NCBI GenBank assembly: GCA_963837325.1
Contig: CAWIMV010000001.1
Span: forward strand, 2,542,001 to 2,606,000
Direction: 5' to 3'
Source of the DNA: CAVQKZ01 sp963837325
GTDB taxonomy: Bacteria > Actinomycetota > Actinomycetes > Mycobacteriales > Jatrophihabitantaceae
Length of the DNA stretch: 64,000 bases
Both the position numbers and the translations under genes were made by a program. The notes under the pieces were generated by a model that was not told the origin of the DNA, made no database searches, and saw only the letters and a list, made by a program, of their open reading frames with translations. Positions 16,301-26,068 of this stretch are shown here, piece by piece (the stretch's first letter is position 1; each line of letters begins with the position of its first letter).

Positions 16301-17620
16301 TCAGCCTTTGACGTAGGGCTCGCCGTCCGCGGCCGGTGCCTGCACGCGGCCGACGAGTCCGGCGACGGCGAACAGGGTGGCGAGGTACGGGAGCATCGAG
16401 AGGAACGCGGACGGGATCCGGACCGGCGTACCGACCACGGACAACAGCGTCTGCAATCCGTCCGCGAACCCGAACAGTAGCGCAGCCCCGATCGCGCCCC
16501 GCGGGCTCCACCGGCCGAAGATGACCGCGGCGAGAGCGATGAACCCTTTTCCGGACGAGATGTTCTTCGTGAACGAGCCGACCGCACCGATGGTCAGGTA
16601 GGCGCCGCCCAGCCCGGCCACCATGCCACCCAGGATCACGTTGCGGTACCGGGTGCGTAGCACCTTGATCCCGACCGTGTCGGCCGCCTTCGGGTGCTCG
16701 CCCACCGCGCGCGAGCGCAGTCCCCATCGCGTGCGGAACAGCGCGACGTCGATGAGGACGATCAGCGCGTAGGTGAGGTAGACGATCACGTTCGCGTCGA
16801 ACAGCGCCGGCCCGATGACCGGGATGTCGCCGAGCAGCGGGATCTTCATCGGCGACAGGAAGCCGGGATCGTTGTAACTGGCCGCGTTCGTCTGCATGAG
16901 CGCGTCGTAGCCGAAGCCGGTGACACCGAGAGCGAACACGTTGATGACCACGCCGAGCACGACCTGGTTCACCTGGTACTTGATCGCGAAGACGGCGAGA
17001 AGCGCCCCGATCAGCCCCCCGGCGACGACTGCGGCCACGATACCGACGCCGAGATTGCCGGCAACCGTCGCTCCAAGCGCGCCGGCGAAGGCCCCGGCCA
17101 GGAACTGGCCCTCGATCGCGATGTTGATCACGCCGGTGCGCTCGCAGAGGATGCCGGACAGTGCGCCCAGGATGAGTGGGATGGCGAGGAACAGCGTGTT
17201 CTGCAGCAGGCCGAGCAAGTTGACCGGTGCGCCGACGTTCGCGCTACCGGCCCAGCACAGGAACGCCAGCACGAAGCAGGTGACGACGGCGGCCAGCACC
17301 CACTTCATGTTCGGCCGGGGGAAGCCGCGCGCGATCTGCCAAACCCCGATCAGGACCACGATGCAGCCGAGCACGAGCCCGGCGATGTCGGGCGGCACCG
17401 TGATGTTCGGAATGTGGACCCGGGCGCCGTCGGACAGGGAGAACACGGCGTCGTTCGCCCTCGCACCAACGCCCCAGGCGAAGATGCAGATGAGGCCCGC
17501 CACGAGAATGGACAGTCCGGACGTCCAGCGCGCCCGCCGTGACAGCGGCGGGATGACGACCACGGGGGTAATGACGAGTTCATCCTCAGCGGGAACGCTC
17601 GTCGCCGGCTGGCTGGTCAT
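16301..17620 (-). CDS. Nucleoside ABC transporter permease (second)
   Basis: A 439-residue permease of the BPD_transp_2 family (RbsC/NupC-like), with a long N-terminal extension and about ten membrane helices. Recognisable segments are LAIPLILGALSGILCERTGVINIAIEGQFLAGAF, YQVNQVVLGVVINVFALGVTGF, RSRAVGEHPKAADTVGIKV and ISSGKGFIALAAVIFGRWSPRGA, all typical of nucleoside importers using BMP lipoproteins. ATG at 17620 is preferred over GTG at 17629: it overlaps the previous stop as ATGA and has AAGGGG 8 nt upstream. Confidence 0.9.
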   Translation of the reverse strand: MTSQPATSVPAEDELVITPVVVIPPLSRRARWTSGLSILVAGLICIFAWGVGARANDAVFSLSDGARVHIPNITVPPDIAGLVLGCIVVLIGVWQIARGFPRPNMKWVLAAVVTCFVLAFLCWAGSANVGAPVNLLGLLQNTLFLAIPLILGALSGILCERTGVINIAIEGQFLAGAFAGALGATVAGNLGVGIVAAVVAGGLIGALLAVFAIKYQVNQVVLGVVINVFALGVTGFGYDALMQTNAASYNDPGFLSPMKIPLLGDIPVIGPALFDANVIVYLTYALIVLIDVALFRTRWGLRSRAVGEHPKAADTVGIKVLRTRYRNVILGGMVAGLGGAYLTIGAVGSFTKNISSGKGFIALAAVIFGRWSPRGAIGAALLFGFADGLQTLLSVVGTPVRIPSAFLSMLPYLATLFAVAGLVGRVQAPAADGEPYVKG

Positions 17621-18872
17621 CCGTTCCACCCCTTCGCCAAGGACGCGACGCCGCCGCCGCGCGATTCGCGGAGTCGGAAGATGCCGCGGACGAGCGCCGG
17701 CGCAGCGATGAACAGCACGATGACCGCTTGCATGACCTGGACGACGTCGATGGGGGTGCCGGTGTCAGCCAGCATCTGCACCGAGCCGGCCCGCAGCGCG
17801 CCGAACAGCAATCCGGCCAGCACCGTGCCGCCGGGCGAGGCCCGGCCGAGCAACGCCACCGTGATCGCGTCGAAGCCGTAGCCGGCGTCGATGTCGCCAG
17901 TGATCGCGCGGTTCGTACCCAGGATCTGCAGGCAGCCGACGAACCCGGCCAGCGCGCCGGAGATGACCATGACCGTGATGTAGCTGCGCTCGATCTTCAT
18001 GCCCGCGGTGCGGGCGGCATTCTGGTTGGCCCCGACCGCCCGCAGCGAGAACCCCAGCGTCGAACGGGACAGCAACCACCAGCAGCCGACCGCGGCGAGC
18101 ACGGCAATGATCAGCCCGGCGTGCAGCCGCAGGTCCGAGCCGAGCAGGTGCGGCAGCCGGGCGGTGCCGTGCACGGTCTTGGAGATGGCCTGGTTTGACC
18201 CGGGGGCCTGGAAGCCGGACACGCCGAGCAGGTAGTTGAGCAAGTACAGCGCGACGTAGTTGAGCATGATCGTCGAGATGACCTCGTGGGCACCCGTGGC
18301 CGCCTTGAGCCAGCCCGCGAGCCCGCCCCAGATGGCGCCGCCGATCACCCCGGCCAGCAGCGCGGCCAGCACGTGGATCACCGGCGGGAGTTCGAAGGCG
18401 AAGCCGATGTAGCCGGCACAGATGGCACCAACGATCAGTTGACCCTGCACGCCGATGTTGAACAGGCCCGCGCGGAAGGCCACCCCGACGGCAAGGCCGC
18501 CGAGGATCAGCGGCGCGGCGTTGACGAGCGTTTCCGAGATCGGCCCCAACACCGGCACCCCGCCGTTGGAATACAGCGAGTCGGGGTTGAAGATCGAGCC
18601 CTTGAACAACGCGGCGTAACCGGACGAGATGGCGTCCCACCCGCGGCTGAACGTGTCGCCGGGTGCGGAGAAGAAGTAACCCATCGCTTTGCGCGTGGGC
18701 GGATCGGCGATGACGATGAGCACCGCGCCGACGACGAAGGCACACACGAAGGCCAGGAACGTGATTACAACCGAGTTGCCGTAACGCACGGCGTCGAGCA
18801 GGCGCCGGCCCGGGCCGGAAGCGGTCGGCAGCGCGCTGCCCGTGTCCTCGGCCGGCGAGGCGACATCGGTGC

Positions 18873-18876
<4 letters not shown>
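17617..18876 (-). CDS. Nucleoside ABC transporter permease (first)
   Basis: A 419-residue permease of the same family as the next gene, with about nine or ten membrane helices. Diagnostic segments are LGGLAVGVAFRAGLFNIGVQGQLIVGAICAG, GAHEVISTIMLNYVALYLLNYLL, LRAVGANQNAARTAGMKIERSY and DAGYGFDAITVALLGRASPGGTVLAGLLFGALRAGS. It overlaps the ATPase gene by 4 nt (ATGA). The two permeases form the heterodimeric channel. Confidence 0.92.
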
Positions 18877-20444
<1,568 letters not shown>

Positions 20445-20467
20445 TCGTTGACCCTCTCAGATGAACG

Positions 20468-20507
20468 TCGGCGAGTGGAGCCCTCCGAGGAGGGCCCCAC
20501 CCGCCGA
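20468..20507 (-). promoter_or_regulatory. Strong hairpin between lipoprotein and ATPase genes
   Basis: Arms of about 19 bp (20468-20486 and 20489-20507, two mismatches, two-base apex) form within the 82-nt gap. There is no T-run after it. Such hairpins after a binding-protein gene commonly act as partial terminators or 3' stabilisers that keep the lipoprotein in excess over the membrane subunits; that role is inferred here. Confidence 0.5.
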
Positions 20508-20526
20508 GCACCGGCTGGCCGAATGA

Positions 20527-21648
20527 CTACTTCGGCTGGCTCGGCGACGTGATCTTGATGCTGCCGTCAGTGATGCCCTTCTTGATCGTGTCGAGCTCAT
20601 CCTTCAACGACTGCGGCACCTTCGAGTCGAAGTTGTGGAAGTCGGCCAATCCGGTGCCGTCGTTGTCCAGCGTCCCGATGTAGGAGCCGGTCGGGAACGT
20701 CCCGTCCGCAGCTTGGGACAGGTACTTCTGCACCGAGTCGGCAAGGTTCTTGGTCACGCTCGTGATCCAGAAGTTGCAGTACTGGGCCGCGGACACGCAG
20801 CCGTCGGTGTCGACCCACAGCGCGTTGACCTTGCCGCCCGAGGACTGGGCCGCCGCACCGGCACCGAGCCCGGTGCCGCCGGCGACCGGGAAGATGATGT
20901 CGGCGCCCTGCTGGATGAACGTCTGGCTGATCTGCTTGCCCTTGTTCTGGTCGGTGAACGACTGGGCGAACGTGCCACCCTTCTGGTTCTTCTCGTTCCA
21001 GCCCAGGACCTGGACGTTCTTGTGCTTCTGCTTGTTGTAGTACTGCACGCCTTCCCAGAAGCCGTCCATGTAGATCGTCACCGGCGGGATGTTCAGGCCG
21101 CCGAACGTGGCCACCTTGCCGGACTTGCTCATGCCGGCTGCGAGGTAACCGCCGAGGAAGCCGCCCTGCGCGGTGTTGAACTGCAGGCCGTACACGTTGG
21201 GGCCGCTCGAGCCGGAGTCGACCTCCGCGAAGTGCTTGCTCGGGTTCTTCGCGGCAACCGACTTGACCGCGTCGCCCATCAGGCCGCCGACCGCGATGAT
21301 CGTGTCGCAGCCCTTGGCCACCTCGGCGTTGAGGTTCGGCACGTAATCGTTCTGCGAGTTGCTGGGCACGTAGGAGATCTTGATGTTCGGATTCGCCTTC
21401 GCGGCCGCGGTCATGCCGGCGTAGGACGACTGGTTGAACGACTTGTCGTCCACACCGCCGGTGTCGAGCACCATGCACGCCTTGATCGTCTTGCCCCCGC
21501 CGGCGCCGCTGGAGCTGCTGCCCCCGCCGCCGCCGCTGTTGCTCGAGCCGCCGGACTTCGCCTTGCTGCCGCAGGCGGCGACAGTCAGGGCCAGAACGGC
21601 GAGGCCGACGATGGCCAGCCGAGTTCGCTTTGCGTGCAAAGTCATCAT
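20527..21648 (-). CDS. BMP-family nucleoside-binding lipoprotein
   Basis: A 373-residue exported lipoprotein and the receptor of the nucleoside ABC importer. It has a lipoprotein signal with lipobox LTVAAC, a Gly/Ser-rich linker, then the BMP/PnrA domain: KACMVLDTGGVDDKSFNQSSYAGM, CDTIIAVGGLMGDAVKSVAAKNP, AQGGFLGGYLAAGMSKSGKVATFGG, DIIFPVAGGTGLGAGAAAQ and LWVDTDGCV. Two ATG codons begin the frame (21648 and 21645); GGAG and AAGGA upstream support either. It is the first gene of a six-gene operon through deoA. Confidence 0.92.
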   Translation of the reverse strand: MMTLHAKRTRLAIVGLAVLALTVAACGSKAKSGGSSNSGGGGGSSSSGAGGGKTIKACMVLDTGGVDDKSFNQSSYAGMTAAAKANPNIKISYVPSNSQNDYVPNLNAEVAKGCDTIIAVGGLMGDAVKSVAAKNPSKHFAEVDSGSSGPNVYGLQFNTAQGGFLGGYLAAGMSKSGKVATFGGLNIPPVTIYMDGFWEGVQYYNKQKHKNVQVLGWNEKNQKGGTFAQSFTDQNKGKQISQTFIQQGADIIFPVAGGTGLGAGAAAQSSGGKVNALWVDTDGCVSAAQYCNFWITSVTKNLADSVQKYLSQAADGTFPTGSYIGTLDNDGTGLADFHNFDSKVPQSLKDELDTIKKGITDGSIKITSPSQPK

Positions 21649-21694
21649 TCCTTCAATCTCCGGTCTGAGCCCGGTGTTCGTGGGTCTGTCGGAC

Positions 21695-21722
21695 ACCGTA
21701 GCCACGACAGTCGCACCCGCAA
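21695..21722 (-). promoter_or_regulatory. Candidate promoter of the nucleoside import operon
   Basis: On the minus strand TTGCGG (21722-21717), a 16-nt spacer and TACGGT (21700-21695) resemble a housekeeping sigma promoter. It would give a leader of about 40 nt carrying the ribosome-binding site. Confidence 0.4.
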
Positions 21723-21787
21723 GGCCTCGGGCCGATCCGGCTGCAATCTCGTCATCGGATCGTTGCCAATTCGCCAGCCCGATGCAG

Positions 21788-22333
21788 TCACGCATCCAGC
21801 ACCGACGTGGCACCGCCGCCGAGCTCGAATTCGGTCCGCCAGCGCCACCGCTGGCCCGGATCACGGGAAAACAGACCGAATCGCCGCACGGAAAAGCGGG
21901 CGATGAACCCGGCCAAGCCGTCGTAGGCCAGGTCGAGCGCGCTGTCGTCGATGTCCTGAGCCACGGTGACGTGCGGGTGGTACGGGAACTCGAGGTCACG
22001 CTCGAGCGGTCCCTGCCGAATGGCCTTCTCCAGCACCTCGCAATCGGAGACCCCCCGTGAAATCTGGATGAAGACGACCGGGGAGGTGGGCCGGAACGTG
22101 CCGGTACCGGCCAGGTGCATGACGAACGGGTGCCCGGCGGCGGCGGTGTCGGTCAGATGCTTCTCGATCTTGTCCATCGCGTCGACCGGGACCGGTGTCG
22201 GCGGCAGCAGCGTCACGTGTGGCCAGACGAGGTCCGCGGCCGGATCACCGACGCGGCGGCGCCAGTTGGTGAGAACGGTGGCGTGCGGCTGCGGGATCGC
22301 AATCGCGACCCCGACGGTCATCATGTCCGGCAC
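21788..22333 (-). CDS. 2'-5' RNA ligase / cyclic phosphodiesterase family protein
   Basis: A 181-residue member of the 2H phosphoesterase superfamily, with both catalytic HxT motifs visible: HVTLLPPTPV in the first half and HPHVTVAQDIDD in the second. Family members hydrolyse cyclic phosphates or join RNA 2'-5'; the substrate is not inferable. GTG at 22333 lies 5 nt after the trpS stop; ATG at 22324 is an alternative start. Likely cotranscribed with trpS. Confidence 0.85.
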   Translation of the reverse strand: MPDMMTVGVAIAIPQPHATVLTNWRRRVGDPAADLVWPHVTLLPPTPVPVDAMDKIEKHLTDTAAAGHPFVMHLAGTGTFRPTSPVVFIQISRGVSDCEVLEKAIRQGPLERDLEFPYHPHVTVAQDIDDSALDLAYDGLAGFIARFSVRRFGLFSRDPGQRWRWRTEFELGGGATSVLDA

Positions 22334-22338
22334 GCCGA

Positions 22339-23376
22339 TCAGCGCCGGGACGCGGGCAGGAAGCCCACGCGTTCGTAGGCGACAGCCAGGGTCGTGGCGG
22401 CGACGGCGCCGGCCCGGTCGGCGCCGGCAGCCAGGACCCGGTCGAGCTCGGCCGGGTCGTCGAGCAGGTCCTTGGTGCGTTTGGCGAACGGTTCGGCGAA
22501 CGCCACCGTGGCATCGGCCACGGCCGCTTTCAGCGTCCCGTAGCCGGCGCCCTCGAACTCGGCCACGACATCGTTGACCGGCCGGCTGGTGACGGCGGCG
22601 AGGATGCTCAAGAGATTCGACACGCCGGGTTTGGCAACCGGGTCGAAGCGCACCGAGGTCTCGGTATCGGTGACGGCCCGCTTGATCTTGCGGGCCAACT
22701 CCGAAGGCTCGTCGAGAAGGTTGAGCGTGCCGGCCTCGCCCAGGGACTTGCTCATCTTGGCGGTCGGGTCCTGCAGGTCGAGGATCTTCGCGGTCTGCGG
22801 TGGGATGAACGGCTCGGGCAAGGTGAACGTCTCGCCGTAGCGGGAGTTGAAGCGCTGGGCCAGATTGCGGGTCAGCTCGATGTGCTGGCGTTGGTCCTCA
22901 CCGACCGGCACGGCGTCCGCCTGGTAGAGCAGGATGTCGGCCGCCTGCAAGACCGGGTAGGTGAACAGCCCGACGGAATAGCGGTCGGCGCTGCCGCGGG
23001 CGGCCTTGTCCTTGAATTGGGTCATCCGGCTGGCTTCGCCGTATCCGGTCAGGCACTCCAGCACCCACGACAGCTGGGTGTGCTCAGGTCGGTGGCTCTG
23101 CAGGAACAATGCGCAGCGCAACGGGTCCAGCCCGGCCGCCAACAACTGGGCCGTCGACACCAGCGTTCGCCGGCGCAGATCCTCTGGCGCGGGCGGGTCA
23201 ACGGTGAGCGCATGCAGGTCGACGACGCAATAGAACGTGTCGTAGGTGTCCTGCAGTGCGACCCACTGCTTCACCGCACCGAGGTAGTTGCCCAGGTGGA
23301 ACGAGCCCGCGGTCGGCTGGATCCCGGATAGCACCCGGGGGCGCCCGTCGGGATGGTCGTCAGGATTCGGCGCCAT
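22339..23376 (-). CDS. trpS: Tryptophanyl-tRNA synthetase
   Basis: Charges tRNA-Trp. A class I synthetase of 345 residues with RVLSGIQPTAGSFHLGNYLGA (HIGH-like HLGN), YCVVDLHALTV, YPVLQAADILLYQADAVPVGEDQRQHIELTRN and the KMSKS loop DPTAKMSKSLGEAGTLNLLD. ATG at 23376 places the conserved start correctly; an ATG at 23394 in the same frame is possible. The gene overlaps the end of the CNNM/CBS gene by 17 nt. Confidence 0.95.
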   Translation of the reverse strand: MAPNPDDHPDGRPRVLSGIQPTAGSFHLGNYLGAVKQWVALQDTYDTFYCVVDLHALTVDPPAPEDLRRRTLVSTAQLLAAGLDPLRCALFLQSHRPEHTQLSWVLECLTGYGEASRMTQFKDKAARGSADRYSVGLFTYPVLQAADILLYQADAVPVGEDQRQHIELTRNLAQRFNSRYGETFTLPEPFIPPQTAKILDLQDPTAKMSKSLGEAGTLNLLDEPSELARKIKRAVTDTETSVRFDPVAKPGVSNLLSILAAVTSRPVNDVVAEFEGAGYGTLKAAVADATVAFAEPFAKRTKDLLDDPAELDRVLAAGADRAGAVAATTLAVAYERVGFLPASRR

Positions 23377-24706
23377 GGCTGGCAATTCTGGCATCCGGCT
23401 TCGGCGCGCTACCGACGCGGTCCTCCGCTGGCGGCGTCACGCGCACCCGCGCGGCGCGGCGGCCGTCGACCTCGGTGATTTCCAGGCGAAAACCGTCGTG
23501 CTCGACCTCATCGCCGGTCTGCGGGAGCCGGCCGAGCACCGCCATCAGGTAACCCCCCACGGTGGCGTAGGGCCCCTCAGGCAACACCAGTCCGGAGAGT
23601 TCGGCAATCTCGTCGAGGTTTAGCTTGCCGTCGACCTCGACCGCGCCGCCGACCAGTTGCCGCGATTCGTCACCGAGCGTGTCGTACTCGTCGCGGATGT
23701 CGCCGATGACTTCTTCGATGAGGTCCTCGAGCGTGACGATGCCGTCGGTGCCGCCGTACTCGTCGACGACGATGGCGAGGTGGTGGCCCTCGCGGCGCAT
23801 CTCCGACAGCGCCGCGAGTACATGCTTGGAACCGGGCAGCGCCTTCACCTCGCGGGCCAGGCTGCCAACCGTGCGGTTGCGGTCGGCCCGCACGTCGGAG
23901 ACGAGCAGGTCGCGGATGTGCACGAAGCCGAGGACGTCGTCCTGACCGCGGCCAACCACCGGATAGCGCGAGTGCGTGGACTCCCCGCAGATCTTCGCGG
24001 CCCGGCTCACGGTCATCGCGGCATCCAGGAAGGTCACCTCGGTGCGCGGCACCATGACCTCGCTGATCGATCGCTCGCCGGCGGCGAAGACGTCGTCGAT
24101 CAGGCGCCGCTCGTCAGACGACAGCGACTCGTGCGCGGCCACCAGGCCACGCAATTCGTCCTGGCCGATCGGTTCCCGCCGCGCGCCGGGATCTCCGCCG
24201 AGCAGCCGGACCAACAGGTTCGTCGACTTCGACAGCAACCAGATGACGGGCCGGAAGAAACTGGCCAGGCTGTTCAGCGGCGGTGCGAAGAACGAGGCGG
24301 CCGCTTCGGCCCGTTGCAAACCGAGCCGCTTCGGCGCGAGTTCGCCGACGACGAGCGTGACGAACGAGATGATCAAGGTGACGCCGACGATCCCGGTCGC
24401 GTTGGCCAGCCCGTCGCTCCACCCGTGGTCGATGAGTGAGTGCTTGGCCTCCTCGGACAAGGTCACAGCGCCGAACGCACTGGAGAGCAGCGCGGTGGAC
24501 GTGACCCCGATCTGCACGGCGGCCAGGAATCGATTCGGGTCGCTGACCAGCTTGGCCACGGCCGCACCCCGGCGCCCGGTTTCGGCCATGGCCCGCACCT
24601 GCCCGTCGCGCAGGGACACCAGCGCGATCTCGGCGGCGACGAAAACGCCCTCGACGGCGATCAGCAACAGCACGATGCCGATGTAGAGCAGCGTTTGACC
24701 GGCCAC
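23360..24706 (-). CDS. CNNM/CBS-domain membrane protein (HlyC/CorC family)
   Basis: A 448-residue membrane protein. N-terminal CNNM (DUF21) domain with hydrophobic segments (LLYIGIVLLLIAVEGVFVAAEIALVSL, VGVTLIISFVTLVVGELAPKRLGLQ), then a CBS pair (SISEVMVPRTEVTFLD, SRYPVVG, VLGFVHIRDLL; HLAIVVDEYGGTDGIVTLEDLIEEVIGDI) and a C-terminal CorC_HlyC domain (VDGKLNLDEIAELSG, YATVGGYLMAVLGRLPQTGD). Relatives act in magnesium or cobalt efflux; the hemolysin name is historical. Start GTG at 24706 with TAGACT ending 7 nt before it, so a leaderless mRNA is likely. Confidence 0.9.
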   Translation of the reverse strand: MAGQTLLYIGIVLLLIAVEGVFVAAEIALVSLRDGQVRAMAETGRRGAAVAKLVSDPNRFLAAVQIGVTSTALLSSAFGAVTLSEEAKHSLIDHGWSDGLANATGIVGVTLIISFVTLVVGELAPKRLGLQRAEAAASFFAPPLNSLASFFRPVIWLLSKSTNLLVRLLGGDPGARREPIGQDELRGLVAAHESLSSDERRLIDDVFAAGERSISEVMVPRTEVTFLDAAMTVSRAAKICGESTHSRYPVVGRGQDDVLGFVHIRDLLVSDVRADRNRTVGSLAREVKALPGSKHVLAALSEMRREGHHLAIVVDEYGGTDGIVTLEDLIEEVIGDIRDEYDTLGDESRQLVGGAVEVDGKLNLDEIAELSGLVLPEGPYATVGGYLMAVLGRLPQTGDEVEHDGFRLEITEVDGRRAARVRVTPPAEDRVGSAPKPDARIASHGAES

Positions 24707-24754
24707 CTTGCCGAGTCTACGAAGTATCCGGGTGTCCTAACGCCAAAACGGCGG

Positions 24755-25969
24755 TCAGACCATGGCCTTCTGCAGGTTGGCGTCGATCGCGTCGAGGAAT
24801 TCCTCCGTTGTCAGCCAGGGCGCGTCGGGGCTGATCAGCAGCGCGAGGTCCTTGGTCATCTGTCCGCTTTCGACCGTCTCGACACACACCCGCTCGAGGG
24901 TCTCGGCGAAGCGGGTGACCTCCGGCGTGCCGTCGATCTTGCCGCGATATGACAGGCCCTGGGTCCAGGCGAAGATCGAGGCGATCGGGTTGGTCGAGGT
25001 CGGCTTGCCCTGCTGGTGCTGGCGGAAGTGGCGGGTCACGGTGCCGTGCGCGGCCTCGGCCTCGACGGTCTTGCCGTCCGGGGTCATCAGCACTGAGGTC
25101 ATCAGGCCCAGCGAGCCGAAGCCCTGGGCGACCGTGTCGGACTGCACGTCGCCGTCGTAGTTCTTGCAGGCCCAGACGTAGCCGCCCTCCCACTTCAGCG
25201 CAGTGGCGACCATGTCGTCGATGAGCCGGTGTTCGTAGGTGAGGCCGGCCGCGTCGAAGTCGGCCTTGAATTCGGTCTCGAACACCTCGGCGAAGATGTC
25301 CTTGAACCGCCCGTCGTAGGCCTTGAGGATGGTGTTCTTGGTGGACAGGTACACCGGCAGACCGCGGTCCAGGCCGTAGCGCATCGAGGCCCGCGCGAAG
25401 TCGCGGATCGAGGCGTCGAGGTTGTACATGCCGACGGCGACGCCACCGCCCGGGAAGTCGAAGACGTTGAACTCCATCGGCTCACTGCCGTCCTTCGGCG
25501 TGAACGTCATCGTCAGCGTGCCCTCGCCAGGCACGACGAAGTCGGTGGCCCGGTACTGGTCGCCGAACGCGTGACGGCCGATGACGATCGGCTTGGTCCA
25601 GGTGGGCACCAGTCGCGGCACGTTGCTCATGACGATCGGCTCGCGGAAGATCACGCCGCCGAGGATGTTGCGGATCGTGCCGTTGGGCGACTTCCACATC
25701 TTCTTCAGGCCGAACTCCTCGACCCGCGCCTCGTCCGGCGTGATGGTGGCGCACTTGACCCCGACGCCGTGCTGCTTGATCGCGTTGGCGGCATCGACCG
25801 TCACCTGGTCGTCGGTGGCGTCGCGGTTCTCGATGCTGAGGTCGTAGTACTCGAGGTTGACGTCAAGGTAGGGATTGATGAGCTTGTCCTTGATGAAATG
25901 CCAGATGATGCGCGTCATCTCGTCGCCGTCGAGTTCGACGACGGTCCCCTGCACCTTGACCTTGGCCAT
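24755..25969 (-). CDS. icd: NADP-dependent isocitrate dehydrogenase (homodimeric type)
   Basis: TCA-cycle enzyme making 2-oxoglutarate. At 404 residues it is the eukaryote-like homodimeric class (M. tuberculosis Icd1 type): VELDGDEMTRIIWHFIKDKLI, CATITPDEARVEEFGLKKMWKSPNGTIRN, IGRHAFGDQYRATDFVVPG, YVWACKNYDGDVQSDTVAQGFGSLGLMTSVLMTPDGKTVEAEAAHGTVTRH, NPIASIFAWTQGL. ATG at 25969 has GGAGG 8 nt upstream, so unlike many neighbours it is not leaderless. The frame upstream is the antisense of the DUF885 gene. Confidence 0.95.
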   Translation of the reverse strand: MAKVKVQGTVVELDGDEMTRIIWHFIKDKLINPYLDVNLEYYDLSIENRDATDDQVTVDAANAIKQHGVGVKCATITPDEARVEEFGLKKMWKSPNGTIRNILGGVIFREPIVMSNVPRLVPTWTKPIVIGRHAFGDQYRATDFVVPGEGTLTMTFTPKDGSEPMEFNVFDFPGGGVAVGMYNLDASIRDFARASMRYGLDRGLPVYLSTKNTILKAYDGRFKDIFAEVFETEFKADFDAAGLTYEHRLIDDMVATALKWEGGYVWACKNYDGDVQSDTVAQGFGSLGLMTSVLMTPDGKTVEAEAAHGTVTRHFRQHQQGKPTSTNPIASIFAWTQGLSYRGKIDGTPEVTRFAETLERVCVETVESGQMTKDLALLISPDAPWLTTEEFLDAIDANLQKAMV

Positions 25970-25996
25970 CCCTACAACCTCCAGCGCGTCGCGTTC

Positions 25997-26010
25997 TCTT
26001 GATATCAAGA
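25997..26010. promoter_or_regulatory. Palindromic operator candidate upstream of icd
   Basis: TCTTGATATCAAGA is a perfect 14-bp palindrome, 28 nt before the icd start and 58 nt before the divergent DUF885 gene. It stands out as AT-rich in this GC-rich sequence. Its form is like sites of MarR-family regulators of central metabolism (for example TamR of Streptomyces, from memory and not checked). Confidence 0.5.
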
Positions 26011-26055
26011 TACCTCGCTGCCAGGACCAGTATTCGGGTGGCCCCTCGTGTTGCC

Positions 26056-26061
26056 TAGTCT
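26056..26061 (+). promoter_or_regulatory. -10 hexamer of a leaderless promoter
   Basis: TAGTCT ends 7 nt before ATG 26069 with no ribosome-binding site between. It decides the start: the open frame reaches back to 26048 but this promoter would not include the earlier codons. Confidence 0.5.
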
Positions 26062-26068
26062 GCAAGCC

